Source of the DNA: Thioalkalivibrio sp. ALJ3
GTDB lineage: Bacteria; Pseudomonadota; Gammaproteobacteria; Ectothiorhodospirales; Ectothiorhodospiraceae
Direction of reading: 5' to 3'
Length of the DNA: 64,000 nucleotides
Assembly: GCF_000377205.1 (NCBI RefSeq)
Contig: NZ_KB897907.1
Span: 1 to 64,000 of the forward strand
The position numbers and the translations under genes were made by a program. A model generated the notes under the pieces. It did no database searches, was not told the origin of the DNA, and saw only the letters and a program-made list of their open reading frames with translations. This document shows, piece by piece, positions 35,759-44,215 of this stretch (position 1 is the first letter of the stretch; the number at the start of each line of letters is the position of its first letter).

Positions 35759-36460
35759 TCAGCGGGCGAGCCACTGGGTGTCCAGGGCCGTGTTGAAGGT
35801 TTCCTCGACACGGCGCAGGTAGTAGAGCATGTCGACCGGCAGGTTGATGCCGTCGTGCATTTGCAGGGGGTAGAGGTCGGCGGCGATCACGCAGTCGGCG
35901 ATGGATGGATGGCCGAGATAGAAGCGACTTGCGGCGAGGTGTTTCGCCAGATCCGGCAGACGGCTCAGCTTCGCCAGCTGGTTGTAGCCGTCGTAGCGGT
36001 CGTTGGCGAGTTCTTCCAGCGACAGGCCGAAGCGGTGCTGCACCTGGGCCTTGTAGTCGGCCAGGGCCTCGGCACTCTCGCCGATGCCGTGGCAGCCCGG
36101 CGCCAAGGGGGCGTACAGTCGATCGAGCACCACATCGACCTTGCTGCGCCAGTCCATCAGGGCCTGCCAGGCATCCTCGGGGATCACGCCTTCCGACAGG
36201 GGCTCGCCGGTCGGGAACAGGTGGTCGATATCGCGCAGCGCGGCGAATGTGTCCGTCAGCAAGGCGCCGTCATCCATCTGCAGGATCGGCGACTGGCGGG
36301 CCACGCCCAGCTCGAAGAAGGTCTCGTCGTCGAACCAGTCCAGCGCGACGGTTTCGAGCTCCACACCCTTGTAGCCACAGGCCAGGCGCAGGCGGTCGGC
36401 CTTTGCGTCGTGCGGGAAGTGGTAGAGCGTGGCCACGCGGTTATTTTCCGCGCTGGGCAT
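35759..36460 (-). CDS. Glutathione S-transferase family protein
   Basis: A 233-aa GST-fold protein. The thioredoxin-like N-terminal domain (residues 9-80) ends in the SPILQMDDGALLTDTFAAL glutathione-binding stretch. The helical C-terminal domain includes YLGHPSIADCVIAADLYPL, the N-capping box region. The usual cysteine, serine or tyrosine at the active site is not obvious. It converges on the cupin gene and overlaps the EVE gene upstream by 20 bp, so the two are probably co-transcribed. Confidence 0.83.
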   Translation of the reverse strand: MPSAENNRVATLYHFPHDAKADRLRLACGYKGVELETVALDWFDDETFFELGVARQSPILQMDDGALLTDTFAALRDIDHLFPTGEPLSEGVIPEDAWQALMDWRSKVDVVLDRLYAPLAPGCHGIGESAEALADYKAQVQHRFGLSLEELANDRYDGYNQLAKLSRLPDLAKHLAASRFYLGHPSIADCVIAADLYPLQMHDGINLPVDMLYYLRRVEETFNTALDTQWLAR

Positions 36461-36905
36461 GGCTCAGGATGAAGTCCCACTGCTCCTGGGTGATCGGCAT
36501 GACCGACAGGCGGTTGCCGCGGCGCACCAGCGGGCAGTCCTCGAGCTGTGGCTGCTGCTTCAGCCAGTCGAGGGTGATGATGTCGCCGAATTTCTCCTCG
36601 AAGCCGACGTCTACCCGCAGCCAGCGCGGGTTGTCCGGGTCGCTCTTCGGATCGTAGTGCGGATCCTCGGGGTCGAAGGCGCAGGAGTCCGGATAGGCCT
36701 CCTTCTCGATGCGCAGGATGCCGACAATGCCCGGTGGCTTGGCGTTGGAGTGGTAGAAGAAGGCCAGATCACCCTTCTTCATCTCGTCGCGCATCATGTT
36801 GCGCACCTGGTAGTTGCGGATGCCGTCCCAGGGCTCCACGCCCACGCGTTCCAGGTCGTCGATGCTGAACTCGTCGGGCTCGGATTTCATCAGCCAGTAG
36901 GCCAT
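36441..36905 (-). CDS. EVE domain protein
   Basis: A 154-aa single EVE (PUA-like) domain protein. Diagnostic stretches are YWLMKSEPDEFSIDDLER, WDGIRNYQVRNMMRD, GDLAFFYHSNAKPPGIVG and RWLRVDVGFEEKF. EVE domains bind modified bases in nucleic acids. The neighbour upstream is 5-formyl-THF cyclo-ligase, an arrangement seen in many gammaproteobacteria. A longer upstream frame overlaps that gene and is rejected. Confidence 0.93.
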   Translation of the reverse strand: MAYWLMKSEPDEFSIDDLERVGVEPWDGIRNYQVRNMMRDEMKKGDLAFFYHSNAKPPGIVGILRIEKEAYPDSCAFDPEDPHYDPKSDPDNPRWLRVDVGFEEKFGDIITLDWLKQQPQLEDCPLVRRGNRLSVMPITQEQWDFILSHAQRGK

Positions 36906-36937
36906 GCGGGCTCCTCGTGCCGGATCGGGCGTGTGGG

Positions 36938-37573
36938 TCAGGTGTGCGTATTGTGCCGCGCGCGGCGGGGGAGCGCATGCCAGCCGGCCTCGGTGACCAC
37001 ACCGTCGAGCGGGACGTCCCATGGCTGGCTGGGGAGGGCCTCGACCCCCTGCAGGGCATGGGCCACGCCGATCAGCTTGGGTCGGCGGATGCCGAAGCGG
37101 CGGCGGGCGAAGTAGCGGTCGTAGTAGCCCGCGCCCATCCCCATGCGGTTGCCGGCGTGGTCGAACGCGACCAGCGGCAACAGTACCACCTGCATCTCGC
37201 GGCGCCAGATGCGCGGGGCATCGGGGCAGGGCTCGGCGATGCCGAAGCCGTTGTGGCACAGCGGCGCGTCCGGCCCCCAGGCGTGAAAGTGCATGCGTCC
37301 GGGGCGCTTGGCATCCATTACCGGCAGGGCAATGCGGGTGCCGCGTCGGGCCAGGGCCACGGTCAGCGGGGTCAGGTCCACCTCGCCGCGCAGGCCGCGA
37401 TAGGCGCCGATGCAGTGCGGCTGCCAGCGCTGGAACCAGCGCAGCAGGTGATCGCAGATCAGGGCGGAATGGATCTCGAGCCGCTCGTCCGACAGCGCGG
37501 CGCGCTCGCGGCGCAGGCGCAGCCGAAGCTGGCGCAGTTCGTCAGGCGTGAAGGAGGTCTCGTCCCTGGACAT
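36938..37573 (-). CDS. ygfA: 5-formyltetrahydrofolate cyclo-ligase
   Basis: A 211-aa enzyme that converts 5-formyl-THF to 5,10-methenyl-THF using ATP. It has an N-terminal helix rich in Arg/Leu, RGTRIALPVMDAKRPGRMHFHAW and the nucleotide/substrate loop MGMGAGYYDRYFA. The ATG at 37573 gives MSRDETSFTPDELRQLRL and lies just after a 6S RNA, the conserved ssrS-ygfA arrangement. Expression by read-through from the RNA promoter is expected. Confidence 0.93.
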   Translation of the reverse strand: MSRDETSFTPDELRQLRLRLRRERAALSDERLEIHSALICDHLLRWFQRWQPHCIGAYRGLRGEVDLTPLTVALARRGTRIALPVMDAKRPGRMHFHAWGPDAPLCHNGFGIAEPCPDAPRIWRREMQVVLLPLVAFDHAGNRMGMGAGYYDRYFARRRFGIRRPKLIGVAHALQGVEALPSQPWDVPLDGVVTEAGWHALPRRARHNTHT

Positions 37574-37591
37574 ACGATCCGCAAAAAATGA

Positions 37592-37790
37592 GGTGGACGC
37601 GCCCCGCGGGCGCCGGAGTGACCATCGACCTTGAACCAACGGTTCAGGTGGGAGAAGCCTCCGAATCTTAAGGCTTTCCGCTCGATGACGGACATGCGCA
37701 ACGAAACGGAAGTGCTCGGTCCCGTGGTGAAGAATTAAGGCTCAAGGGTACCACCAGGCCACTTTCGCACGCCGCAGCGACGCGTCCGCC
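37592..37790 (-). ncRNA. ssrS: 6S RNA
   Basis: On the minus strand the segment shows the 6S landmarks. The terminal stem is GGACGCG (5' side) with CGCGUCC (3' side). The 5' arm GUGCGAAAG...GUACCCUUGAGCC resembles the E. coli GUUCGCAAGCGGGCC...CCUGAGCC. The central segment includes GAAAGCCUUAAGAUUCGG, and a late hairpin CCUGAACCGUUGGUUCAAGG corresponds to CUUGAACCAAGGGUUCAAGG. Length is about 200 nt. A CATAAT -10 lies at 37794-37799. Position directly upstream of ygfA is the usual gammaproteobacterial context. 6S RNA sequesters sigma-70 RNA polymerase. Confidence 0.88.
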
Positions 37791-38008
37791 ACCATTATGA
37801 ACCAATCCCCCGGGGGTGTGCGCAACCATGATCACATCAGGGTTGCACGATCCACCCAGAGCGGAATCCGGCCGCTTGGGAGACTCGCCGGTTTGGATGG
37901 GTTTTAGCAATCAGGCCCGGGTGACGTAGGATTCGCGTTTTCCGGATGGATGCGAGCGGGCGGTATGCGACGAGTACCGGCCCTCTCCGGACAGTGCAGA
38001 GGAGCTCT

Positions 38009-39175
38009 ATGGAATCGCCGCAGAAACTGATCCCGGGATACGCCAACGCCAAGGCGACGCGCCGGTATGCGGAGCACCACATGGCCGAGGGCAAGGCCGC
38101 CGAGGGCCACTACAGCGAGTTCTCGCGCGCCAAGATGCGCCTGTCCAGCCTGGGCATTGGCACCTTTGGCGGCGCCGCCACAGCCGAGGTGGATGCCGCG
38201 ATCTCCGCCATCGTCGCCCGCGGGCTGACCGAAGGCATCAATGTCGTGGACACCGGTGCTCACTACCGCTACGGCCGTTCGCTGGCAGCCGTTGGGGCAG
38301 GGGTGCGCACGGCCCTGGAGGCCGGGGTCCCGCGCGAGGCGATGTTCCTGATCTCCAAGGGTGGGTTCCTGACGCTGCGCGGTGGTCCGCCGGAGGACAT
38401 GGATGCCTGGTTCCAGCGCGAGATCGAGTCCCAGGGCATGGGCACGCGGGACGATCTGGCCAAGGGCGCGCACCTGCTGACGCCGGAATACATCCACTAC
38501 CAGCTGGAGTTGTCGCGCTCGCTGATGGGGGTGGAGACGCTGGATGCCTTCATCGTCGACCAGCCCGAGGTCCACATCCACGAGATCGGCAAGGAGGCGA
38601 CCAACCGCAAGCTGGAACCGGTCTTCGAGGTGCTGGAGCGCGCTGCGCGGGAGAAGAAGATCCGCGCCTACGGGATCTCCACCTTCGAGGGTTTCCGCGA
38701 GGAGACCGATGCCGCCGTGTTCCAGTCGCTGACCTCCATGCAGGGTCTGGCCGAACGGGCGGCCCAGACCGTGACCGGCGACGACCACGCCCGGCACCAC
38801 TTCAAGATTGGGATGCTCCCGTTCAACCAGGTGATGCTGGAAGGCTTTACCCGCTTCAATACCGCGACCGGGCAGGGCAATGTGGCCAGCCCGCTGCAGG
38901 CCGCGCACCAGCTGGAGGTGTACATGTTCGCCTCCCATTCCATGCTGAAGGGACACCTCGCTCAGCAGTCGGTGGAAGTGGTCGAGCAGCAGTTGGCGAA
39001 CCTGCCCAATCCGGCGCAGCGCGCAATGCAGTTCAACCGCTCCACGCCGGGGCTGGGAACATCCCTGGTCGGCATGAGCACGCCGGAGCACCTGGACGAC
39101 ATGCTGGCGGTGATGCGCGAACCGCTGCTGGAGAAGAAGGCCTACCTCGGGATGTTCAAGAAAGCCGAGGAGTAA
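38009..39175 (+). CDS. Aldo/keto reductase family protein (388 aa)
   Basis: An AKR-type TIM-barrel protein, longer than typical. GIGTFGGAATAEVDAAI begins the barrel, then INVVDTGAHYRYGRSLAAVG (Asp and Tyr of the active site), MFLISKGGF (Lys) and DAFIVDQPEVHIHEI. The C-terminus has STPGLGTSLVGMSTPEHLDD, the nucleotide-phosphate end of the barrel. GAGGAG precedes the ATG at 38009. The region 37794-38008 between it and the 6S RNA contains only promoters, no gene. The substrate is unknown. Confidence 0.85.
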   Translation: MESPQKLIPGYANAKATRRYAEHHMAEGKAAEGHYSEFSRAKMRLSSLGIGTFGGAATAEVDAAISAIVARGLTEGINVVDTGAHYRYGRSLAAVGAGVRTALEAGVPREAMFLISKGGFLTLRGGPPEDMDAWFQREIESQGMGTRDDLAKGAHLLTPEYIHYQLELSRSLMGVETLDAFIVDQPEVHIHEIGKEATNRKLEPVFEVLERAAREKKIRAYGISTFEGFREETDAAVFQSLTSMQGLAERAAQTVTGDDHARHHFKIGMLPFNQVMLEGFTRFNTATGQGNVASPLQAAHQLEVYMFASHSMLKGHLAQQSVEVVEQQLANLPNPAQRAMQFNRSTPGLGTSLVGMSTPEHLDDMLAVMREPLLEKKAYLGMFKKAEE

Positions 39176-39244
39176 ACCGGGGCGCCGGCCTCATCCGGCC
39201 CCGGACCTCGGCTGCGATAGAGAATTCATGCACAAGGGTATGTC

Positions 39245-40834
39245 ATGCAGGTTGATCTGAAGGCCCTCGAATTCCCCGCGATCCAGCGTCTGCTGGAGCG
39301 CCTGACCGCGACGCCCTACGGCGCGGATGCCGCGCGGGGGCTGGAACCGGCACCGAATCTGGATGCGGCGCGCGCGCTGCAGACCGCGGTGACGGTCGCG
39401 CGCCAGCGTCTGGATGCCGGCACCCTGCCGCGTCTCGGGCAACTGCCGGACGTGCGCGCGGCGCTGCGCCAGGCGTCCAACCCCGGGTCCGCGCTGCCGG
39501 TGCAGGCGCTGCACAACCTCCAGACGATCATGCGTCAGGCCCGCGAGCTGGCGGATCAACTGGCGGACACCCCCGAGATCTATCCGGCGGACCTGAACAA
39601 GCTGTATCCGCCCGAGGGGCTGGAAGAGCGCCTGTCAGCGTGCCTGAACCCCGGCGGGTCGCTGCGCGAGGACGCGAGCCCCGCGCTGGTCGAGGCCTTC
39701 GAGCAGCGCGGACGCCTGCGCGACGAGGTCGAGGCGGTGGTGAAAAAGCGCCTGGCGGCCTCCGATGTCGCGCAAAAGGGCGAGGACGCGCTGAAGGTGC
39801 AGTGGCACCAGGAGCGCGCGGTAATGGTCCTGCACGGCGAGGCGGCCAATGCGGTCAAGGGCGTGCGTCGCGGCACCGCGATGGGCGGGCGCGACCAGAT
39901 CGTCGAGCCGATCGAGGCGGTGCCGTTGAACAATCAGCTGGATACGGTCAACGGCCAGATCAATACCGAGCAGCAGCGCCTGCTGCGCGAGCTGACCGAC
40001 GTGGTGCGCCAGTATGGCGAGCCGCTGGAACTGATGCTGACCGCGCTGACCTGGATCGACCTGGCATCCGCCGCCGCGCAGCTATCCGCGCAGATGAATG
40101 CCCATGCCCCGCGGCTGGAGGCGGAGGCCGGTGTGGAGTTGATCGAGGCCTACCACCCGCTGCTGCTGTTGCAGTTCGCCGAGGGCAACGGGCCGCAGCC
40201 CGTGCCGCTGTCGATCCGGCTGGATGGCGAGCAGCCGCTGTTGCTGATCACCGGGCCGAATACCGGCGGCAAGACGGTCGCGCTGAAAACGCTCGGGCTG
40301 CTGGTCACCATGGCCTGGTGCGGACTGCATATCCCGGCCGAACAGGACTGTCGCATCGGGCGCTTCGACCAGGTGATGGTCGATGTCGGCGACAACCAGA
40401 GCCTGTTCCACCACCTGTCGACGTTTGCCGGGCATGTGGAGGTCCTGAAGCGCATCCTTGACCACGCCGGGCCGGAGAGTCTGATCCTGCTGGACGAGCT
40501 GGGTACGGGCACCGACCCGGACGAGGGAGCGGCACTGGCGATGGCGATGCTGGACGAATTGCGTGCGCGTGGCACGCGCGGGATCGTGAATACCCACCTG
40601 GCGCCGCTGAAGGACTATGCCGCCCAGCACGCGGGCATTGTGAACGCGTCAATGCAGTTCGATGCCGAGACGTTGTCCCCGACCTACCGGCTGCTGATTG
40701 GCGAGCCGGGCGTGTCCTTTGGTCTCACGATCGCCGAGAAGAACGGGCTGCCGGCCCAGCTGGTGGCGCGCGCACGCGAGCATTTCGCCGAACTCCCCAC
40801 CGCCCAGGCCGGGGGCGATCCCGACAGGGGCTGA
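39245..40834 (+). CDS. MutS2-like ATPase lacking the Smr domain
   Basis: A 529-aa protein of the MutS family, MutS2 branch. The N-terminal core/clamp helices (about residues 1-310) are followed by the ATPase domain: Walker A GPNTGGKT, Walker B ILLDELGTGTDPDEG and the NTHLAPLK stretch. Bacterial MutS2 is about 780 aa with C-terminal KOW and Smr nuclease domains; here the gene ends shortly after the ATPase. It may bind branched DNA or stalled ribosomes without cleavage. No frameshift is evident at the 3' end. Confidence 0.87.
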   Translation: MQVDLKALEFPAIQRLLERLTATPYGADAARGLEPAPNLDAARALQTAVTVARQRLDAGTLPRLGQLPDVRAALRQASNPGSALPVQALHNLQTIMRQARELADQLADTPEIYPADLNKLYPPEGLEERLSACLNPGGSLREDASPALVEAFEQRGRLRDEVEAVVKKRLAASDVAQKGEDALKVQWHQERAVMVLHGEAANAVKGVRRGTAMGGRDQIVEPIEAVPLNNQLDTVNGQINTEQQRLLRELTDVVRQYGEPLELMLTALTWIDLASAAAQLSAQMNAHAPRLEAEAGVELIEAYHPLLLLQFAEGNGPQPVPLSIRLDGEQPLLLITGPNTGGKTVALKTLGLLVTMAWCGLHIPAEQDCRIGRFDQVMVDVGDNQSLFHHLSTFAGHVEVLKRILDHAGPESLILLDELGTGTDPDEGAALAMAMLDELRARGTRGIVNTHLAPLKDYAAQHAGIVNASMQFDAETLSPTYRLLIGEPGVSFGLTIAEKNGLPAQLVARAREHFAELPTAQAGGDPDRG

Positions 40835-40850
40835 TTCCCTCAGGGGAGGG

Positions 40851-41420
40851 CTACCACATCAGGTCGTCGGGGACGACGTAGTCCTTGTACGGGTCGTCGG
40901 GATCGGGCTCGGAACCGCCGCTTTCCTCGGCCGGGATGACCAGCGGCCATTCGGCATCCCGCTCGCGGATCCTGTCCGCGATCTCGCGGGGAATTACGCG
41001 GAAACCCTTGCTCGGGTGCAGCTCCAGGCCGGCCAGCGCCGCGCGCCCGTCGACCAGCCGCTTGCGTGTGTCCTCGGTCACCGGCAGGTGGCGGATCTGT
41101 CCGTCGAACTGGAAGTGGTAGTCGATCGCGGCGTCGCCGGTGGGGATCGGGGCCAGGTGCTGGTTGACCAGCTCGCGAATCTGAGCACGGCGCGCACGGC
41201 GTTCGGCCTTTTCCTGCCGTTCCTGGTTCTTCTCCCGCGAGCGCTGGGCCTGCTCGGCCTGGCGAGCCGCAGCGGCGCTGGCTTCGGCGTCGGCGGGCTT
41301 GCCCTTTTTCTTTTTCGGTTGTGTCTTCTGGGCCTTGTGCTTCTGGCTCTTGGCCTTGCGCACCTGTTTTTCGTCCACCAGCCCGGCCTTCAGGAGCTGG
41401 TTGCGCAGATCGTCCGACAT
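40851..41420 (-). CDS. DUF2058 family protein (YaiL-like)
   Basis: A 189-aa very basic protein. The N-terminus MSDDLRNQLLKAGLVDEKQVRKA is diagnostic for DUF2058. A Lys/Ala/Gln/Glu-rich coiled region (25-85) and a C-terminal domain with IDYHFQFDGQIRHLPV and KGFRVIPREIADRI follow. E. coli YaiL is described as a nucleoprotein/polynucleotide-associated protein, with no defined activity. It converges on the mutS2-like gene with a 16-bp gap. Confidence 0.88.
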   Translation of the reverse strand: MSDDLRNQLLKAGLVDEKQVRKAKSQKHKAQKTQPKKKKGKPADAEASAAAARQAEQAQRSREKNQERQEKAERRARRAQIRELVNQHLAPIPTGDAAIDYHFQFDGQIRHLPVTEDTRKRLVDGRAALAGLELHPSKGFRVIPREIADRIRERDAEWPLVIPAEESGGSEPDPDDPYKDYVVPDDLMW

Positions 41421-41456
41421 GCCGCTTGCCTGTAGAAAATGTGCCGGGAGGATAGC

Positions 41457-41942
41457 CTATGTGCAGCCGACCTGTGTGAGTTGGGGTATCCCGTGCCGGA
41501 TCTCGGTCACGGTCAGGCCCGGGAACAGGAGCCGCAGACGCCGCGTGAGGTTGGGGGTCGTGGCCGGATCACCGAGATTCTGGGCGGACTGAAACAGGCG
41601 CAACGCAGCCGTTCGTTCGCATGCGACCTCCAGCTCCTTTGTGGCGGCGTACAGCGCCGCCCGGTTCGGCTGGCGGGGGCCTTCGGGTTTGAGGCGGCGG
41701 CGCAGCGCGCGCACGCGCGAGGTGGTTTGTTCTTGCCAGTTCGCCGCAGCCTTCACCAGCTTTTCCCAGTCCCCTGTGCGTATGCCGCCCGGGTACCACA
41801 GGGCGAACAGGGCGAGGATGACATCGACGTCATAGCTCTCCTGCCAGCGCAACAGACGTTCCCGGGCTGGTGCGGAGGCCCAGATTCGCAGGGAGAAATC
41901 CCAGAAGCTGTCGAAGTCGTGTGGCCTGGCAGCCTCAGGCAC
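41457..41942 (-). CDS. TIGR02444 family protein
   Basis: A 161-aa soluble helical protein. The core (FWDFSLRIWASAPARERLLR; DVDVILALFALWYPGGI) matches a small conserved gammaproteobacterial family, TIGR02444, of unknown function. The C-terminal 40 residues are variable. Its start overlaps the fnr stop by 8 bp, so it is probably translated from the same mRNA. Confidence 0.83.
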   Translation of the reverse strand: MPEAARPHDFDSFWDFSLRIWASAPARERLLRWQESYDVDVILALFALWYPGGIRTGDWEKLVKAAANWQEQTTSRVRALRRRLKPEGPRQPNRAALYAATKELEVACERTAALRLFQSAQNLGDPATTPNLTRRLRLLFPGLTVTEIRHGIPQLTQVGCT

Positions 41943-42666
41943 TGCTGGCGGCGGGTGTGATGGTTACGCCAGCGGCGTTGCGGAGGCTCTGCGGCTCGAG
42001 GATCTCAAGATCCCGGGTGTGCAGGCTGATCACGCCCTGTTTGCGCAGTTGGGTAAACAGGCGGCTGATGGTTTCTTGGGTTAGCCCCAGGTGGTTGGCG
42101 ATGTCGGCACGCGACATCGGCAGATAGAAGCGTTCGGTTGACAAACCTCGCGCACGATGACGCTCTGAAAGGGTTACCAGAAAGGTAGCCAGGCGTTGTT
42201 CCGCTGTGCGCTGTCCGAGCAGGGCGTGCAGGCTTTCGTCCTGGGCCAGTCCCTGGCTCATCACGTTCATCATGTGCTGTCGGAAGGTAGGTAGCCGGTC
42301 GGCGAGATCGTCCACATGGGTGTACGGGACCGCGCACACACTGGTGGATTCCAAGGCGACGGCACTGACCGGATGCTGGCCGGAATGGATCGCGTCCAGG
42401 CCCAGCAGATCGCCAGCGAGCGCGAAGCCGGTGATCTGTTCGGTGCCGTCGTCGGTGTTAAGCACGGTTTTCAGTGCGCCGGTACGGACGGCGAACAGGG
42501 TATCGAAGCGCGAACCCATATTGAACAGAGCCGTCCCTTTCTCGATCGGACGGCGCTGTTGAACAATCTCGTCGAGTTGCCAGAGTTCGTGCTGTGGCAG
42601 CCCCACCGGCAGGCAGAGCTGACGCAGAGTACAGTGTTCGCAGGCTTGGGTCGGGCGCAGTGTCAT
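41935..42666 (-). CDS. fnr: FNR-type oxygen-responsive regulator
   Basis: A 243-aa Crp/Fnr regulator with the full FNR iron-sulfur signature: Cys9, Cys12, Cys18 (CEHCTLRQLC) and central Cys111, the same 102-residue span between first and last cysteine as in E. coli FNR. The effector domain spans 30-130 and the dimer helix about 135-165. The HTH is at 190-215, with LPMSRADIANHLGLTQETISRLF containing the E-x2-S-R recognition motif. It should activate anaerobic genes via TTGAT-N4-ATCAA sites; none was seen nearby. Confidence 0.93.
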   Translation of the reverse strand: MTLRPTQACEHCTLRQLCLPVGLPQHELWQLDEIVQQRRPIEKGTALFNMGSRFDTLFAVRTGALKTVLNTDDGTEQITGFALAGDLLGLDAIHSGQHPVSAVALESTSVCAVPYTHVDDLADRLPTFRQHMMNVMSQGLAQDESLHALLGQRTAEQRLATFLVTLSERHRARGLSTERFYLPMSRADIANHLGLTQETISRLFTQLRKQGVISLHTRDLEILEPQSLRNAAGVTITPAASSA

Positions 42667-42870
42667 GGGCTCAGGTTAGCGGTTTTGGCTGCGGCGAGGG
42701 AAGCGCTCGCGCTTGCTGGCAGAAGGTGGCCCGCATTATGAATTCCGTTATGGTGAGTGAGGAACCTTTCGGAATGCCTGGGATCAGCCATTTCAGAGGC
42801 TTGCGGCGGAGCGGCTGCGATATCTAGACTCTGTTTAATATAGCAGACGATTCGCAAGGGAAGGGATGCA

Positions 42871-44109
42871 ATGATCGAACGGATGCTGAACGAATACATG
42901 CGCCACGGCACGCTGATCCTGCGCGAGCCGGATGGGAGCGAGCGCCATTTCGGGCAAGGTGCGCCCGAGATAACGCTGCAACTCCATGATCGGGCCGCGC
43001 TCAAGCGCATCGCGCGCGATCCCGGATTCCAGCTTGGCGAGACCTACATGGATGGGCTCTGGTCGCCTGGCCCCGAAGGCATCCGGGTGTTTCTGGACGT
43101 GACCATGCGCAACTTCGCGCCCATGTTTCAGCGCCGTGTGCACCCACTGGTGTGTATGTTCCGCGCGATTCTCGAGCAGGGAAACCGCATCGCGCGCAGC
43201 TACCAGAATATCTCCCATCATTACGACGTCGATGAATGGCTGTTCCGCCGGTTTCTCGACGACGGCATGTTCTACAGTTGTGCCTATTTCGAACGTCCGG
43301 ACATGACCCTGGAGGAAGCCCAGCAGGCCAAGTGCGCGATGCTGCGCAAGAAGTTGGTGCTGGAACCCGGCCAGCGGGTACTGGATATCGGCTGTGGCTG
43401 GGGTGGTCTGGCCTTCCATCTGGCCGAGAATGCCGATGTCCAGGTGGACGGGATCACCCTCTCAAGAGAGCAACTGCGAGTGGCTCAGGCGGAGGCGAAA
43501 CGCCGGGGCCTCGATGATCGCGTTCGCTTCTTCTATCAGGACTACCGCGAACACAACGACCAGTACGACCGGGTCGTCAGTGTCGGCATGTTCGAGCATG
43601 TCGGTGTGCCCAACTACGGCACCTTCTTCCAGCGGGTGAACGACCTGCTGAAGGAGGACGGCGTGGCTGTCTTGCACACGATCGGTCGCCAGGGGCCACC
43701 GGGTACGACCAACCCCTGGCTGAGCAGGTACATCTTCCCCGGTGGTTACACCCCGGCCCTGTCCGAGGTGATGGAGGCGCTGGAGCCGACCCCGCTGCAT
43801 ACCACCGATATCGAGTTCTGGCGGTTGCACTATGCCGAGACGCTCGCGGAATGGTACCGCCGTTTCCAGAAGGTCCGCGCCGAGGCCGTGGATCACTTTG
43901 ACGAACGCTTCTGCCGCATGTGGGAGTTTTATCTGGCCAGCTGCGAGGCGACGTTCCGCTGGTGGCGCCAGGTGGTCTTCCATATCCAGATGGCCAAGCG
44001 ACAGGATGCCGTGCCATTGACCCGTGACTATCTGTATTCCGATACGGCGCCTGCGGTGGTCTCTACGCCGCCCGGTGAGGCGGCTTCCCAGAGTCGTAGC
44101 GCGGCGTAG
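42871..44109 (+). CDS. cfa: Cyclopropane-fatty-acyl-phospholipid synthase
   Basis: A 412-aa enzyme that methylenates cis double bonds of membrane phospholipid acyl chains using SAM. It has an N-terminal lipid-binding domain, then YDVDEWLFRRFLDDGMFYSCAY, motif I VLDIGCGWGGLAFHLAE and EHVGVPNYGTFF with the active-site Glu. The sequence IGRQGPPGTTNPWLSRYIFP is also diagnostic. AAGGGAAGGGA precedes the ATG. It is transcribed divergently from fnr across a 204-bp gap, with an AT-rich TTTAATATAG likely in the promoter. Confidence 0.93.
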   Translation: MIERMLNEYMRHGTLILREPDGSERHFGQGAPEITLQLHDRAALKRIARDPGFQLGETYMDGLWSPGPEGIRVFLDVTMRNFAPMFQRRVHPLVCMFRAILEQGNRIARSYQNISHHYDVDEWLFRRFLDDGMFYSCAYFERPDMTLEEAQQAKCAMLRKKLVLEPGQRVLDIGCGWGGLAFHLAENADVQVDGITLSREQLRVAQAEAKRRGLDDRVRFFYQDYREHNDQYDRVVSVGMFEHVGVPNYGTFFQRVNDLLKEDGVAVLHTIGRQGPPGTTNPWLSRYIFPGGYTPALSEVMEALEPTPLHTTDIEFWRLHYAETLAEWYRRFQKVRAEAVDHFDERFCRMWEFYLASCEATFRWWRQVVFHIQMAKRQDAVPLTRDYLYSDTAPAVVSTPPGEAASQSRSAA

Positions 44110-44215
44110 CTCCAGCGTATTCAGCATTCGACCGAGCATTTTCCGCTAAGCGGCCGCCCGCAACCCTGCTGTTTTCCCTACACTTCACCAAAACGCTGAA
44201 GGGCAGGGACGACGG

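Noticed and set aside
42667..42870. FNR box in the fnr-cfa intergenic region
   Set aside because: No TTGAT-N4-ATCAA match was found on reading the region.
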